From the NCBI GenBank assembly GCA_030063045.1, contig JAQSEB010000139.1:248001-312000 (forward strand): a stretch of DNA of 64,000 bases. The letters run 5' to 3'. The translations under genes and the position numbers were made by a program. This document shows, piece after piece, positions 46,701 through 57,925 of this stretch (position 1 is its first letter; each line of letters starts with the position of its first letter). Source of the DNA: Pratylenchus scribneri. Its lineage: Eukaryota > Nematoda > Chromadorea > Rhabditida > Pratylenchidae. The notes beneath the pieces were generated by a model. It had not been told where the DNA came from. It saw nothing but the letters and a program-made list of their open reading frames with translations, and made no database searches.

Positions 46701-48863
46701 TGTTTTGCGTTCATCCCTCCTTTTCCTTTTCATCAATTCCGCCTCAAAATCAAAATGTATCACCGATCTGATCAAAAAGGGGACAGAGAGCGGCAGCTGA
46801 CCCGGTTTTTAATATGGCCGTTGGCCGAAAGAAAGGACACCTGCTTCCGCCGTAAACACACAACACAAAAAGTGAACGGCGAAAATTTTTAGGTTGGTTC
46901 GATTGACACCCTTCACCCCTCGAAAATATGTTCCACTGCTGAAATCGCGCCGTGTGCATTTTTTTGCATCATTTCTTCTATCTATTTCATTCTCATGGTC
47001 ATGTGAACAACATTTTTGTGTTCGTTTTCAGTTTTCACCTTTTATTTCCAATTCAATTTCACCCTTCAACATCAATCTGGCCAATATTTTTTTCATCTCT
47101 TTACAACGATGAAAATTTGAAGGGGCGCAAAATAATCGTTGGGTAAAATGGAAAATTGTGAATTCGATTGAAATCGCTAGAAAAAATTCGAATTCTGCCC
47201 CTTAAAGGGACATCAAATAAAGTGGGGGAAAATGGGAGAGGAAATAATAAATTTTACAATTCATTTTGGGGATAATTAGGTAAAAATTGATTGATTATTG
47301 ATTGGCTAATAAGGCCAGTGGCCAAAAGCCATTTAATGCCAGGTTTCCTCCCATTGAGTTTGGCGGAAACACCCAAAATTTGTTGCCAATTATCAAATGC
47401 TCGAATTCGTTCTGCCCTAACTAAAGGGACATCAAATAAAGAGGAAAAATAGAGGGAATGTGGAATGATGATTGTACAAACAAAAATGGAGTGGGATTAA
47501 ATTAAATTAATTTGTTTTACAATTTCAATTTGGATAAAGAAGGAAAATCGATTAATTCCAATACATTATTGATCGGTTATTCCAGTGGCCATAAAAAACC
47601 ATTTTTGAGTGAGGCCAATTTCCCTCAAAAAACCAGTTGGGCGGAAACACTCAAAATTTGTTGCCAATCAGCAATAGCAAACACACACAAAAAAGAATGT
47701 GACTTTAACTGCTCCATCGGGCCCCAAAAATGACGTTATCTTCCTCCCATTTTTCCTTTGTAAATTGTTTATTCATCGGTCCATCCAAATCAGCACAGCC
47801 TTTTCCTCGCCTCTCTTTGCGTTGGTTGCTTTTTAGTCTTTTTTAATCATTTATGGGAGGAAATGGGTGGAGGCTGCTGCTCTGCTCACGTGGGTCACGT
47901 GAAAAAATTTGTGCCCGCCAGCAGCAGTCGAACCGAAATGCTCGGAAATGGAAGGGGGGAGGAAAGGCGCCTGCTGGCCAAAAGCATTTGATAGGTCGCC
48001 TCGAGGGACAACCGCATTTGAATGAATCAATTCTGTGCTTCGATCACGCTTTCCACAGGAAAAGGGCCCATTTTGAGACGGGTTTTTGTGTGTAAAATAT
48101 GAATTTATGTGAATTTTGGGGGTACAAAGTCCAAAATAATTGAGACTTTGGTCATTGAAAAACACAAATAAATTTTGGAAATAAACAAACAAATTAATTG
48201 GGAAAAAGGAAAAGAAGCTTTAAAAGTCATATGCGTGGGAATTAGTTCTCGAAAATGGGAAGAAATGGAAAACAACAACAGTGGAGCGTGGAAGAAGGAA
48301 CCAAAAATGAATGAACATATATTATATTTGCCATTGTATTATATTTGCTCATATTTGCCCATTTTTATGATCTGTTTTTTATGGATATTTATGGTTAAAG
48401 CGACCTCAAAAAGTCATCGTCCAAAGTCCACAATTCTTCGAAATTAGTGGCCAAAAATTTTTAAATTTTCACAAATTTTTTCCTATGGATTTTCGGGGGC
48501 GTAAAACACGAATCTGACATCCATATTTGCCATCTTGGTAAGATTTTTCGGCAATACCTTGACAAGATAGGATGAAAAGGATGTCAAATTCGTACTTTAC
48601 ACCTTTGAAAATTCTTAGAAAAAATTTTTGAAAATTTAAAAAAAATATTTTTTTTGGAACCCAATTCCGAAGAAGCGTCCAAAGTCCAACCAAAAATGTT
48701 TATTTTTCGTCCCCACCATCAACAATTCCGCCCACCTTTCAGCCAATCCAGTAGCGCGACGAGAACCGGCCGGAGCACCAGAAATGGCGGTGGCGGAATC
48801 ATCAACATTCGAGGCAACACCACCACGGGAACGGGGGAAGAACAGAGCGGAGGATGAAGACAT
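40710..48863 (-). CDS. RING1-IBR protein (RBR-like E3 ubiquitin ligase candidate)
   Basis: Eleven exons (minus): 48863-48736, 46534-46402, 46355-46226, 45838-45473, 45092-44749, 44200-43901, 43850-43708, 43641-43170, 42026-41711, 41620-41463, 40973-40710; 917 residues with frame kept at every junction. Residues 1-500 are low-complexity and charged. From exon 8 a RING finger reads CADC, then CGHRCCRECL and, across the exon 8-9 junction, HCPVC. Exon 9 holds an IBR-type domain, CPCC then CNSC, CPKC and HWPMDC. RBR ligases normally continue with a catalytic RING2; exons 10-11 instead encode helices (RARRLDARLGWQLGKHMRRL, LLEFGTAWLYLNRQ) without the cysteines. It may be a RING-only ligase or a non-catalytic partner. 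The start is likely but not certain. Intron 8 contains a 1-kb satellite. Confidence 0.82.
41110..41195 (-). pseudogene. tRNA-like sequence in RBR intron 10
   Basis: On the minus strand TAGCGCAGTCGGTAACG is an excellent A-box and D-arm, and GGGTTCAAACAAACCC forms a T-arm with the B-box GGTTCAAAC. The ends GTGC and GCAC pair. The anticodon arm closes only over CTC/GAG around an oversized loop, so it is more likely a tRNA pseudogene or SINE than a working tRNA. Confidence 0.5.
42101..42797 (-). repeat. satellite A array, 24 copies, in RBR intron 8
   Basis: The 29-bp units are nearly invariant; only two copies show GGTTGAC for GTTTGAC (about 42690-42725). This is the most homogeneous A array in the window and is joined directly to satellite B at its right end. 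Confidence 0.97.
42798..43115 (-). repeat. satellite B block joined to satellite A in RBR intron 8
   Basis: About ten units with TGTGTTTTCGCTTAGAATAA. Two shortened units (CCGCTGTTTGTGTTTTCGCTT) at about 42961 and 43052 are alike, so one is a local duplicate. The array ends about 55 bp from the exon 8 donor. Confidence 0.95.
45130..45440 (-). repeat. dispersed GGTTTAAACC-family element, inverted, in RBR intron 4
   Basis: It carries ACAAATATACCCAAAATTGG, GATAGAGCTG, GGTATTAAACGGTTTAAACC and TTAGAATTGGTTAAACCC, the reverse complement of the copies at 456 and 27340. Confidence 0.7.
45885..46200. repeat. A/T low-complexity tract in RBR intron 3
   Basis: Irregular repeats of TTTTTAAAATTCTGATTTTT. 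It fills nearly all of the intron between 45839 and 46225. Confidence 0.8.
47886..47902. promoter_or_regulatory. paired CACGTG E-boxes
   Basis: TCACGTGGGTCACGTGA holds two CACGTG cores nine bases apart; the second, GTCACGTGA, matches the TFEB/HLH-30-type motif. It lies in RBR intron 1, about 970 bp downstream of exon 1. A regulatory role is inferred only from the motif. Confidence 0.35.
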
Positions 48864-50209
48864 GGCTGGAGGCGGCGATTGGAGTTGGAGAGTGTGGAGC
48901 AGAGAGCAGCAGAACAGCTGAGGCTGTGGAGGTGGATCTGCGCAATTTGGAGGGGAAATTATTGAATTGATTTTATCAACAAATGTAAATTTGGGGATGA
49001 TGCGCGAAAAATTGCACGAAAATGAGCTTACCAGAATAAAAGTTGGCGAATTCCATATTAATTTTGGGATTATTTATTGGAATTGGGAATTAGAATTTAT
49101 GGTGTCAAATGTGGAAATGATTGCTTTTTCAAAATTGTCAGTGCGGTCGGTGGCTGGTGGGAATGAAAAAGTGGACCTTGAGGCTTTTTGTTGGTAGAGG
49201 GAGGATGGCTTTGTGATGGAAATGGGATGGTCCCGCCCCGCCGGAATGGCCACATTTTATATGGGCAAAAAGGGGGGAGAAGGGGGAGGGGGCACGCGAA
49301 CATTAGGGAGCAATGCGTAAAATGGGGGAAAAATGCAGCAATGAAATGCGAATTGAAAATGAATGGAAGGGAGGAGTCGCGCTCGCAAATCAGCTGATCG
49401 GAGATTGGGGCAAAAAGGCAGCCGGGGAGGAGGGTCGAGTCGAGAGTGAGTGACGGGGCGAATATTGGAGCTCGGTGCTCGGCGGGAGTACTTTGTGGTG
49501 GGAGGAAATAAAAATGTGGGGCCCAATTCTCAATTGGAATGGGGAATGGGGAAGGAAAGAAGACTGCTCTCGGGGAGCGGGGACTAGCCCAAGGCACTGA
49601 ATGAGGGTTGGGCCAAGCCCTTCCCCTTCCTCCCCTTAACATTTTGCTCTGTCCTTTGAGCTCCCCACAAGCCACAACCACCATTCATTCATTCACATTT
49701 GTTTGTTCGTTGCTGCTGGGCCCCTCTTCATTCTCTCCCGACCATTTTTTTCTTGACGTTGAGCAATCGCTGTGGGGGCGAAGATCGTCAAAAGCTCCAC
49801 TATAGAGGTGGCCTATGCCTTTCCATTTAATATTTTTCCTCATTTTTCTCTTGTCTCTCAATTCTAAGCATTTGGCCATGGCCACTTTTCCCCTTTTAGT
49901 GTAAAGGGCAATAATGATGAGATGGAAGGGGAGACCACCCAGCAGAACCGGCCCCATCAACATCAACATTCATCACACAGATGGCCAAATTGGTGAGGCG
50001 GCAAAAAGCGGAGAACGCCAATTTTGGTAAAAGGTAAAGAAAAGGGAAGGAGGTTGGCTTGTTTTATGCTTGTTTTGCCGGCTGCAAAGTGCACAAATAT
50101 TTTATTTGCGATCTTGTTTGTCACTTGTTATGTATTAATGAATGTAAAAATAGAAATGGAAATCGTAAAATCCATAAATATTATCAAATTTAATATTAAA
50201 TTTGTTTAC
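48864..50209. other. upstream region of RBR gene, no supported gene
   Basis: 48870-50010 is locally G-rich on the plus strand (for example 49270-49600) and open in several frames on both strands with no shared motif. It most likely contains the RBR promoter and 5' untranslated DNA. Confidence 0.4.
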
Positions 50210-52045
50210 TAACTAAGTTTTAATTCCGCCTGGTTGACTAAGTTTTAAATAATTCCGCCTTTTTGACTAAGTTTTAAATAATTCCGCCTGTTTGACTAAG
50301 TTTTAAATAATTCCGCCTGGTTGACTAAGTTTTAAATAATTCCGCCTTTTTGACTAAGTTTTAAATAATTCCGCCTGTTTGACTAAGTTTGAAATAATTC
50401 CGCCTGTTTGACTAAGTTTTAAATAATTCCGCCTGGTTGACTAAGTTTTAAATAATTCCGCCTTTTTGACTAAGTTTTAAATAATTCCGCCTGTTTGACT
50501 AAGTTTGAAATAATTCCGCCTGTTTGACTAAGTTTTAAATAATTCCGCCTGGTTGACTAAGTTTTAAATAATTCCGTATGGTTGACTAAGTTTTAAATAA
50601 TTCCGCCTGGTTGACTAAGTTTTAAATAATTCCGCCTGGTTGACTAAGTTTTATATAATTCCGCCTTTTTGACTAAGTTTTAAATAATTCCGCCTGTTTG
50701 ACTAAGTTTGAAATAATTCCGCCTGGTTGACTAAGTTTTAAATAATTCCGCCTGGTTGACTAAGTTTTAAATAATTCCGCCTGGTTGACTAAGTTTTAAA
50801 TAATTCCGCCTGGTTGACTAAGTTTTAAATAATTCCGCCTTTTTGACTAAGTTTTAAATAATTCCGCCTGGTTGACTAAGTTTTAAATAATTCCGCCTGG
50901 TTGACTAAGTTTTAAATAATTCCGCCTGGTTGACTAAGTTTTAAATAATTCCGCCTTTTTGACTAAGTTTTAAATAATTCCGCCTGGTTGACTAAGTTTT
51001 AAATAATTCCGCCTGGTTGACTAAGTTTTAAATAATTCCGCCTTTTTGACTAAGTTTTAAATAATTCCGCCTGTTTGACTAAGTTTGAAATAATTCCGCC
51101 TGGTTGACTAAGTTTTAAATAATTCCGCCTGGTTGACTAAGTTTTAAATAATTCCGCCTGGTTGACTAAGTTTTAAATAATTCCGTATGGTTGACTAAGT
51201 TTTAAATAATTCCGCCTGGTTGACTAAGTTTTAAATAATTCCGCCTGGTTGACTAAGTTTTAAATAATTCCGCCTTTTTGACTAAGTTTTAAATAATTCC
51301 GCCTGGTTGACTAAGTTTTAAATAATTCCGCCTGGTTGACTAAGTTTTAAATAATTCCGCCTTTTTGACTAAGTTTTAAATAATTCCGCCTGTTTGACTA
51401 AGTTTGAAATAATTCCGCCTGTTTGACTAAGTTTTAAATAATTCCGCCTGTTTGACTAAGTTTTAAATAATTTCGCCTGTTTGACTAAGTTTTAAATAAT
51501 TCCGCCTTTTTGACTAAGTTTTAAATAATTCCGCCTGGTTGACTAAGTTTTAAATAATTCCGCCTTTTTGACTAAGTTTTAAATAATTTCGCCTGTTTGA
51601 CTAAGTTTTAAATAATTCCGCCTTTTTGACTAAGTTTTAAATAATTCCGCCTTTTTGACTAAGTTTTAAATAATTTCGCCTGTTTGACTAAGTTTTAAAT
51701 AATTCCGCCTTTTTGACTAAGTTTTAAATAATTCCGCCTGTTTGACTAAGTTTTAAATAATTTCGCCTGTTTGACTAAGTTTTAAATAATTCCGCCTTTT
51801 TGACTAAGTTTTAAATAATTCCGCCTGTTTGACTAAGTTTTAAATAATTCCGCCTGTTTGACTAAGTTTTAAATAATTCCGCCTGTTTGACTAAGTTTTA
51901 AATAATTTCGCCTGTTTGACTAAGTTTTAAATAATTCCGCCTGTTTGACTAAGTTTTAAATAATTTCGCCTGTTTGACTAAGTTTTAAATAATTCCGCCT
52001 TTTTGACTAAGTTTTAAATAATTCCGCCTGGTTGACTAAGTTTTA
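50210..52045 (-). repeat. satellite A array, about 63 copies, with three unit variants
   Basis: Units of 29 bp with three alternating variants, CTGTTTGAC, CTGGTTGAC and CTTTTTGAC, plus AGTTTGAAAT and TTTCGCCTG changes. The variants recur in blocks: about 50213-50380 is repeated in order near 50380-50550, and a longer block with GTATGGTTGAC near 50577 recurs near 51186, 609 bp (21 units) apart. This is the longest A array here. Confidence 0.97.
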
Positions 52046-52275
52046 AATAATTCCGCCTGTTTTGTGTTTTCGCTTAGAATAATTCCGCCTGTTTTGTGTT
52101 TTCGCTTAGAATAATTCCGCCTGTTTTGTGTTTTCGCTTAGAATAATTCCGCCTGTTTTGTGTTTGCGCTTAGAATAATTCCGCCTGTTTTGTGTTTTCG
52201 CTTAGAATAATTCCGCCTGTTTTGTGTTTTCGCTTAGAATAATTCCGCCTATTCAATTATGTTTATTCCGCCTGT
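52046..52275 (-). repeat. satellite B block joined to satellite A
   Basis: Six B units follow the A array without a gap, then a decayed unit and CCGCCTGTTTTCCGG, which joins the module CCGCCTG to TTTTCCGG, the core of satellites C and D. Confidence 0.95.
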
Positions 52276-53854
52276 TTTCCGGCAAAAGTTAATACGCAAA
52301 AATGCTAATTAATGAAAAAGAAAGCTTCAACAAAATATTAATCAATTTCTACCCAAAATAGTCTCATAGATGAAGCCAAAAATTATTTCCGCTGATGCGC
52401 CCCACTTTTTTTGTTTGTTCTCCCCGCAAGGCTCCAAAGTCCATTCCAACCCTCAACCCCAAATCCATGTGTGTTGTCCTCGGGACTGGATTTTGTGGCT
52501 TATTGGGTGCTGCTGGCCGAGAGGCGGTCGAAGAGGAGATGGCCGTGCCAGTCTCCCCCAATGTGTTGCTCGCTTTTTTGCATGAGTACATTTTGTGGGA
52601 AAATAGAACAAAGGTATGGGGAGGGGAGTGCCCCCATTCGCATCCATTTTGGGTAATTTTCGCAGTCAGCTGTTTTTATTTTTGTATTTGATGGAAAATT
52701 AGGGGATGAAAATTGGAAAATTGGATGGATTTGGCGATGAATTAGGGAAGAGGATCTGACCGAATTTAGAAGGTAGATTGAGCGCGATCCACCCAAAATA
52801 AAAGTGGACTTTTGAGGAGAATAGCAATTTTGAGGATATGGAGATGAGGGAAGAAAATGGACGGATTTGGGATTTGATGGTGGATGAATGAAAAATGGAA
52901 AAAAATGGAGAAGGAATTGTCCTTGGGGGGAAGAAGTGTGTTGTTCCCTCAAGTCCAGCAGAGAATCCTCCTTTCTTTTTGAATGCTTTTCCTCTCCCCT
53001 CACCAACAGCGATGAATTCAGCACAGAAAAAGCAGAAACATTAAAGGCAAAAAAAGCTCTTTTCGCCATTTGTGCTCCTTCCATTCTGCTGCCTTTCACA
53101 ATGTTCTCAAATGTGTTTGGAGAAAAAATGTGGAAAATGTTGGAAAAAAGGGAGGCGGTGACAATCGGCGGGGCGAAAATCACTGCTTTTGCTGGGGTGG
53201 GGATCAGCTGATGCTTGGAGGGGAAAAGGTGGAAGAAAATGGAGCTTATATTGGAAAGAGAAGTGTTCAGCCGGTTCAACATTTATTTTAGAGGCCAAAG
53301 ATGAGGAAGAAGAGAATGGCGAACAGCCAGGTTCAACAATTCAGTTTATGTTAAGGCCAAAGAGGCCAAAGAGAAGGCGAAATGATGAACTTTGGAGGAA
53401 TGCGACTGACTTTAACAAAACTTAGTTTATCCGTCGTTTATTTCGAGTGCTTTTTCCTAAACATATTTCTCTCAAAATGGCCTTTCTATATTTCCAGCCG
53501 TATGCAAACTTTTTTGCGTCTCCACACTTTTAAAATACTATAATGGCCGGCTCAATTCCCACTTTTTTCTTCCCTCTTTTTCCCTGATCCGCCAAATGGT
53601 TCTGATTTCTGTCCGTCAGGGGTGTAGGATCGGAGGTGAGAGGCGACCGACCTTTGGCCCGAACACATTTTCCCCTTTCAAAAAATGTGGTTGGCATTTA
53701 TATTTATGAAGGAAATCAGCAGGGAATTGGATTTTATGGAATGATTTGAGTCCATTTTAAATAGCAGAGAATTTTGCTTTTGAAAATAGCATAAAAATGT
53801 GTGAATTTATTCTTCGATTAAGCAAAAATTTTGTGGCCAAAAAATGGATAATTT
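52276..53854. other. gene-free stretch, open in several frames
   Basis: 52390-53410 is more GC-rich than its surroundings. Frames are open on both strands, including 260 codons on minus (53282-52500) and about 107 on plus (52888-53211). None shows a motif or a convincing exon chain. I call no gene. Confidence 0.4.
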
Positions 53855-54070
53855 AACAAATTTACCTTATAGAAGAGAATTTTTGATGCTTTTTTGGCTT
53901 AATCGGAAGCCCTAATTCCTCGCTTAAATGCAATTTTATAGCCAAATGTATATAACCTTTTAGACGTGAATTTTTGGTGCTATTTCGGCTTAATTGAAAG
54001 CCAAATCCATTAGTTATTTAAATGCCATTTTATGGCCAAAAAATATTTAAATTGTCCATTTTGTCTTGGC
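53855..54070. repeat. degenerate tandem repeat of about 95 bp
   Basis: Two to three copies with GAGAATTTTTGATGCTTTTT, GGCTTAAT, GAAAGCC and ATGCCATTTTATGGCC. Confidence 0.5.
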
Positions 54071-54114
54071 TTAAAATGTGAAGGGCAAATGCCATTTCCC
54101 CATTCTTTCTTAAT

Positions 54115-54310
54115 ACAGTATTCATTCTATTTGAAGCCCCCTCTCTATTAGAAGCCCCTCATCGAAAAAAGTATGTCAAAAAATGACCAATTTTTAGGTG
54201 AAATTAAGCCAAAATAAGCATTTTTTTGTTCAAATATTCCGATAAGTTCCCACCTGGGAGGGTCACTGAAATTTATAAGCCCCGGGGCTTCTAATAGAAT
54301 AAATACGGTA
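54115..54310. mobile_element. hairpin MITE with TACNGTATT ends
   Basis: Left end TACAGTATTCATTCTATTTG and GAAGCCCC, right end GGGGCTTCTAATAGAATAAA then TACGGTA. The arms are about 27 bp with a few mismatches. Relatives are at 36055-36135 and 41327-41400. Confidence 0.65.
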
Positions 54311-54959
54311 TTTCATATTTTGGCTGTGCTTATCGCCCAGACATTATACTCTTCATATTTTGCTGTTTTTTACATATTCGGCCGTTCTATTTTTGGCGTT
54401 GATATTTGGACATTTTTCCAAGATAACAAATTTGGGTGTTTGTTTTTTGCATATTCGGTCATTTTTGGCAGTGAAATTTGGACATTTTACCGAGATAATT
54501 TTGGGTAATAATCAAGGAAATTAGGTCAAAATGGACGATGGAGAGAATTAAAAATGATAAAAGTACAAAAATAGAAGATTACCAGAGAATTTGCCATTTT
54601 CTGGGGAATTTTTGGGCTCTTAAGAAACTCATAAATTTGAGGCGAAAAGAAAAAGGAAAATGGAAGGGAAATTGGAGAGAGGAAAACCATCAAATGTGAA
54701 TTATGCCTACAGCAATGGATTCTGAAGGATGGCCGACATCCTTTTCCTTGTTTCTTTTGCCCACAGTAGGACATTTTTTACAGTTTACACAATTTTTGGT
54801 AGAAAAAAGAAAGGGGATTAGAGATGTAACAAAGTAGGGAAATGATGCCATAGGTTTTTGGAGAAGGAATTATGTTTTGGAGACAAATTATTTTCAAAGG
54901 ATTATGCCGAAAGTTTTTTGCGGTGTTTTATAAAATAAAATAGGAAAAGTTTAACCAAA

Positions 54960-55450
54960 TTTTTAGCATTTTTGGAAACATTAGTTCAAGTAAAATGAAA
55001 GAGCAGCTCTTGGTAAATATTTTACCCGAAAAAATTGCTCATAATTCTGCGCAATCCTCTTGCAAATTTTGAAGAAGTTTAGTTAAACTTTTGACATTTT
55101 TGGGAACAATATTTCAACTAAATGACTGCAGAGTTTTTGGCAAATATTTTACCAAAAAATTGCTGATAATTCTGCGCAATTCCTTCTTCAAGTTTTGACG
55201 TAGTTTAGCCAAATTTTTAGCATTTTTGAGGAAAATGTTTCCACTAATAAATGAAGATAGCTATTGGCAAATATTTTGGCAAAAATTGTAGCAGAAAATA
55301 TTTTAGCTAAAAACTAAAGGGGTATGTTGGCAAATATTTTACCAAAAAAATTGGCCAAAAATTTGACTAGATTTGCGCTATTCCTCCTTCAAATTTTGCC
55401 ATCGAATAGCCCAGCAAAAAATTGCCGAAAATTTGCCTAGATTTGTGCCA
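54960..55450. repeat. degenerate tandem repeat of about 120 bp, four copies
   Basis: Each unit has GGCAAATATTTTACC, AAAAATTGC, TTCTGCGCAATCC or a variant, and TTTAGCCAAATTTTTAGC. Similarity falls toward the right end. Confidence 0.65.
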
Positions 55451-55989
55451 TTCCTACTTCAAATTTTGCGATTTTGCCATCGAATGGCCTCTGTTTGTGC
55501 ATTTTGTGTGGGCTCTTTTTCATTCTATATGGCTTTATATAAGGGCACCCAAACCAAATAAATGAATGACAAAGTGGCAAAGTCACAATTCGTCCCCTTT
55601 TGGGCACAACGATGGACGGAGACGAAGGGAGGGAAGGGAATGGAGATGGCGAGGAAAAATGAAGAATTGGCCAAGAATTGGCCGGCCGGCAGGGCACAAT
55701 TCCACATTTTGCTCTTGGATAGCGGCGGTGGGTCGAGAACAAAACAATTTGAAATGGGGAAAGAAAAGGAAAGGAAGGAAGGAAAGGGAAGAATTGGGTT
55801 GGTCGAGAAAAGCAATGTTGGAGAGAATGTTGGGAATGGGAGGATGTCGTGGACAGATGCGGGGACGGCGACGACGATGGAAGGAGAAAATGGACGGGAT
55901 GAAATGGGTTGGATGTTGGGATGGACTGGACACGGGACTGCTGAATTTGCGGGTAATAATGTGCAGCACAATGAATGCAAAAATTGGGG
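55451..55989. other. GA-rich stretch, no supported gene
   Basis: 55590-55900 is purine-rich on the plus strand, leaving long open frames on both strands (up to about 159 codons) by composition alone. No motif is seen in any frame. Confidence 0.4.
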
Positions 55990-56570
55990 GTGCGGAAATT
56001 ATTTTTGTGGGTTAGATATGCGCGGTGTACTTTGGAGCTGAAAATGGCATATTCGAATTAGTGGGAAGGGCACTTTTTGTGATGGCAATTTTCTTTCCGA
56101 ACATTTATATGCCATTGTTGATTTGCTGGGATTTATGTCACATTGATGATTTGCCCTAATAAAATAAGAAAATGTCAAGGCAAAATTTGTTTAAAAATGC
56201 CGTAAAATTTAACTAGAAAAATGACCTAGTTTATGTGGGTGGGAGATGGTTGGTAGGATATGCGCGGTGTACTTTGGAGGGTAAAAATGGCACATTCAAA
56301 TTAGTTGAAAGGATAAAAAATTAGTTAGCTTTTATGTCCCATTTTCTCATTGAATGATTTGCTCTAATAAAATAGGAAAATTTTAAAGCAAAATTAGGTT
56401 AAAAATGCCGTAAAATTTGACTAGAAATGATGCAGTTTATGTGGGGTGGATATGCGCGAGGCATACTTTTATGGTACCCGAATTAGGTGGGAGGAACAAA
56501 TTTAGCTTTGATGTCCCATTGAATGAGGATATGAGCGGTGTGCTTTGGAGGGAAATATCAAATTTAATCC
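55990..56570. repeat. tandem repeat of about 200 bp with GATATGCGCGGTGTACTTTG
   Basis: GATATGCGCGGTGTACTTTG occurs near 56016 and 56257 with weaker forms near 56450 and 56530. Between them are GGCATATTCGAATTAG and AAATGCCGTAAAATTTGACT. Confidence 0.65.
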
Positions 56571-57360
56571 ACAATTTATCAAAGTGGGACCTTTAGTTTT
56601 GCAGCTTGGCTCTTAAGGCCTAGAGGCTTAGATTTGGGCTGACTAAGGTTTTTTTAAAGATTTTCTACAAAAAATAAAGCAAAATTTGACACTAAAATGC
56701 CACAAAAATTCCATAAAAATGCCGATTTATTTCATCACATCATTTTGTGGGCCCATTCCTCTCCAAGGGTAGTTGCCGTTTCGTTGGAAATGTGCGGGGG
56801 CACTTTTCCCTTGAATAAATGGCACAAATTTCCTCTCTCTCATCAAATGCGCCCCGCAGCGCTCTTTGCCCTAAATTTCCATCCATCCATCAAGTCTTTC
56901 CCTTTAAAGCTGCTTTTGCCTGTCTGCCTTCCTCCCATTTTGCGGCTGGTTTTCCATTTTTGGAGTGAATGTGTGCCATCAGCTGATTGTGTCAGCCACT
57001 GGCTGGTTATTTGTTATTTCTTTGTATGGCACAAATGGGCCCGTGGGGGTGTGGATTGGATTGCTTATATGGAGAAAGGGGAGGAAGGAGGGTTGAAAAT
57101 CAATTTTTTATGGATTTTTGTAGTACATAGAAAATGCAAATGTCCTTTATGAAGGATTTTCGAGTGTACGAAACGAAAGAAATTTGCATATATTTTTGAT
57201 TTGACCCTTAGGGCTATTATATAACAAATTCGCAACAATCCATTTCTCTCATTGGATTCTGGGAGTGCGGGAAATAAAATTTGAAGCAAAATATAAAGAA
57301 ACATTAATATTTGTCACTTTTAATAGGCAAATTTATTGAAAAATTAATATGTGAATTTGC

Positions 57361-57925
57361 ATAAATGCTATATTAGATTTGTGTTTTCCAAAAAATATAT
57401 GTTAAATTACAAGTGTGTATTCCTTCCGGTAAGATTTGTGTTTTCCAGAAAAATGTGTTTCATTCCGGTTAGATTTGTGTTTTCCGGAAAGAATTGTGTT
57501 TCATTCCGGTTAGATTTGTGTTTTCCGGTAAAATTTATGTTTCATTCCGGTTAGATTTGTGTTTTCCGGAAAGAAATGTGTTTCATTCCGGTTAGATTTG
57601 TGTTTTCCGGAAAGAATTGTGTTTCATTCCGGTTAGATTTGTGTTTTCCGGAAAGAAATGTGTTTCATTCCGGTTAGATTTGTGTTTTCCGGAAAGAATT
57701 GTGTTTCATTCCGGTTAGATTTGTGTTTTCCGGAAAGAATTGTGTTTCATTTCGGGTTAGATTTGTGTTTTCCGGAAAGAATTGTGTTTCATTCCGGTTA
57801 GATTTGTGTTTTCCGGAAAGAATTGTGTTTCATTCCGGTTAAATTTGTGTTTTACGAAAAAATTTGTGTTTCATTCCGGTTAGATTTGTATTTTTGGTTA
57901 AATTTGTATTTCATTATGGCCAAGT
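57361..57925. repeat. satellite C, 41-bp unit, about 13 copies
   Basis: The unit combines TTTGTGTTTTCCGGAAAG and TGTTTCATTCCGGTTAG, period 41 bp. Edges are decayed. It shares TGTGTTTTC with satellite B and TTTTCCGGAAA with satellite D. Confidence 0.93.

Noticed and set aside
55562..56041. GA-rich frames of about 150-160 residues
   Set aside because: Open on several frames and both strands because of purine bias; no motif.
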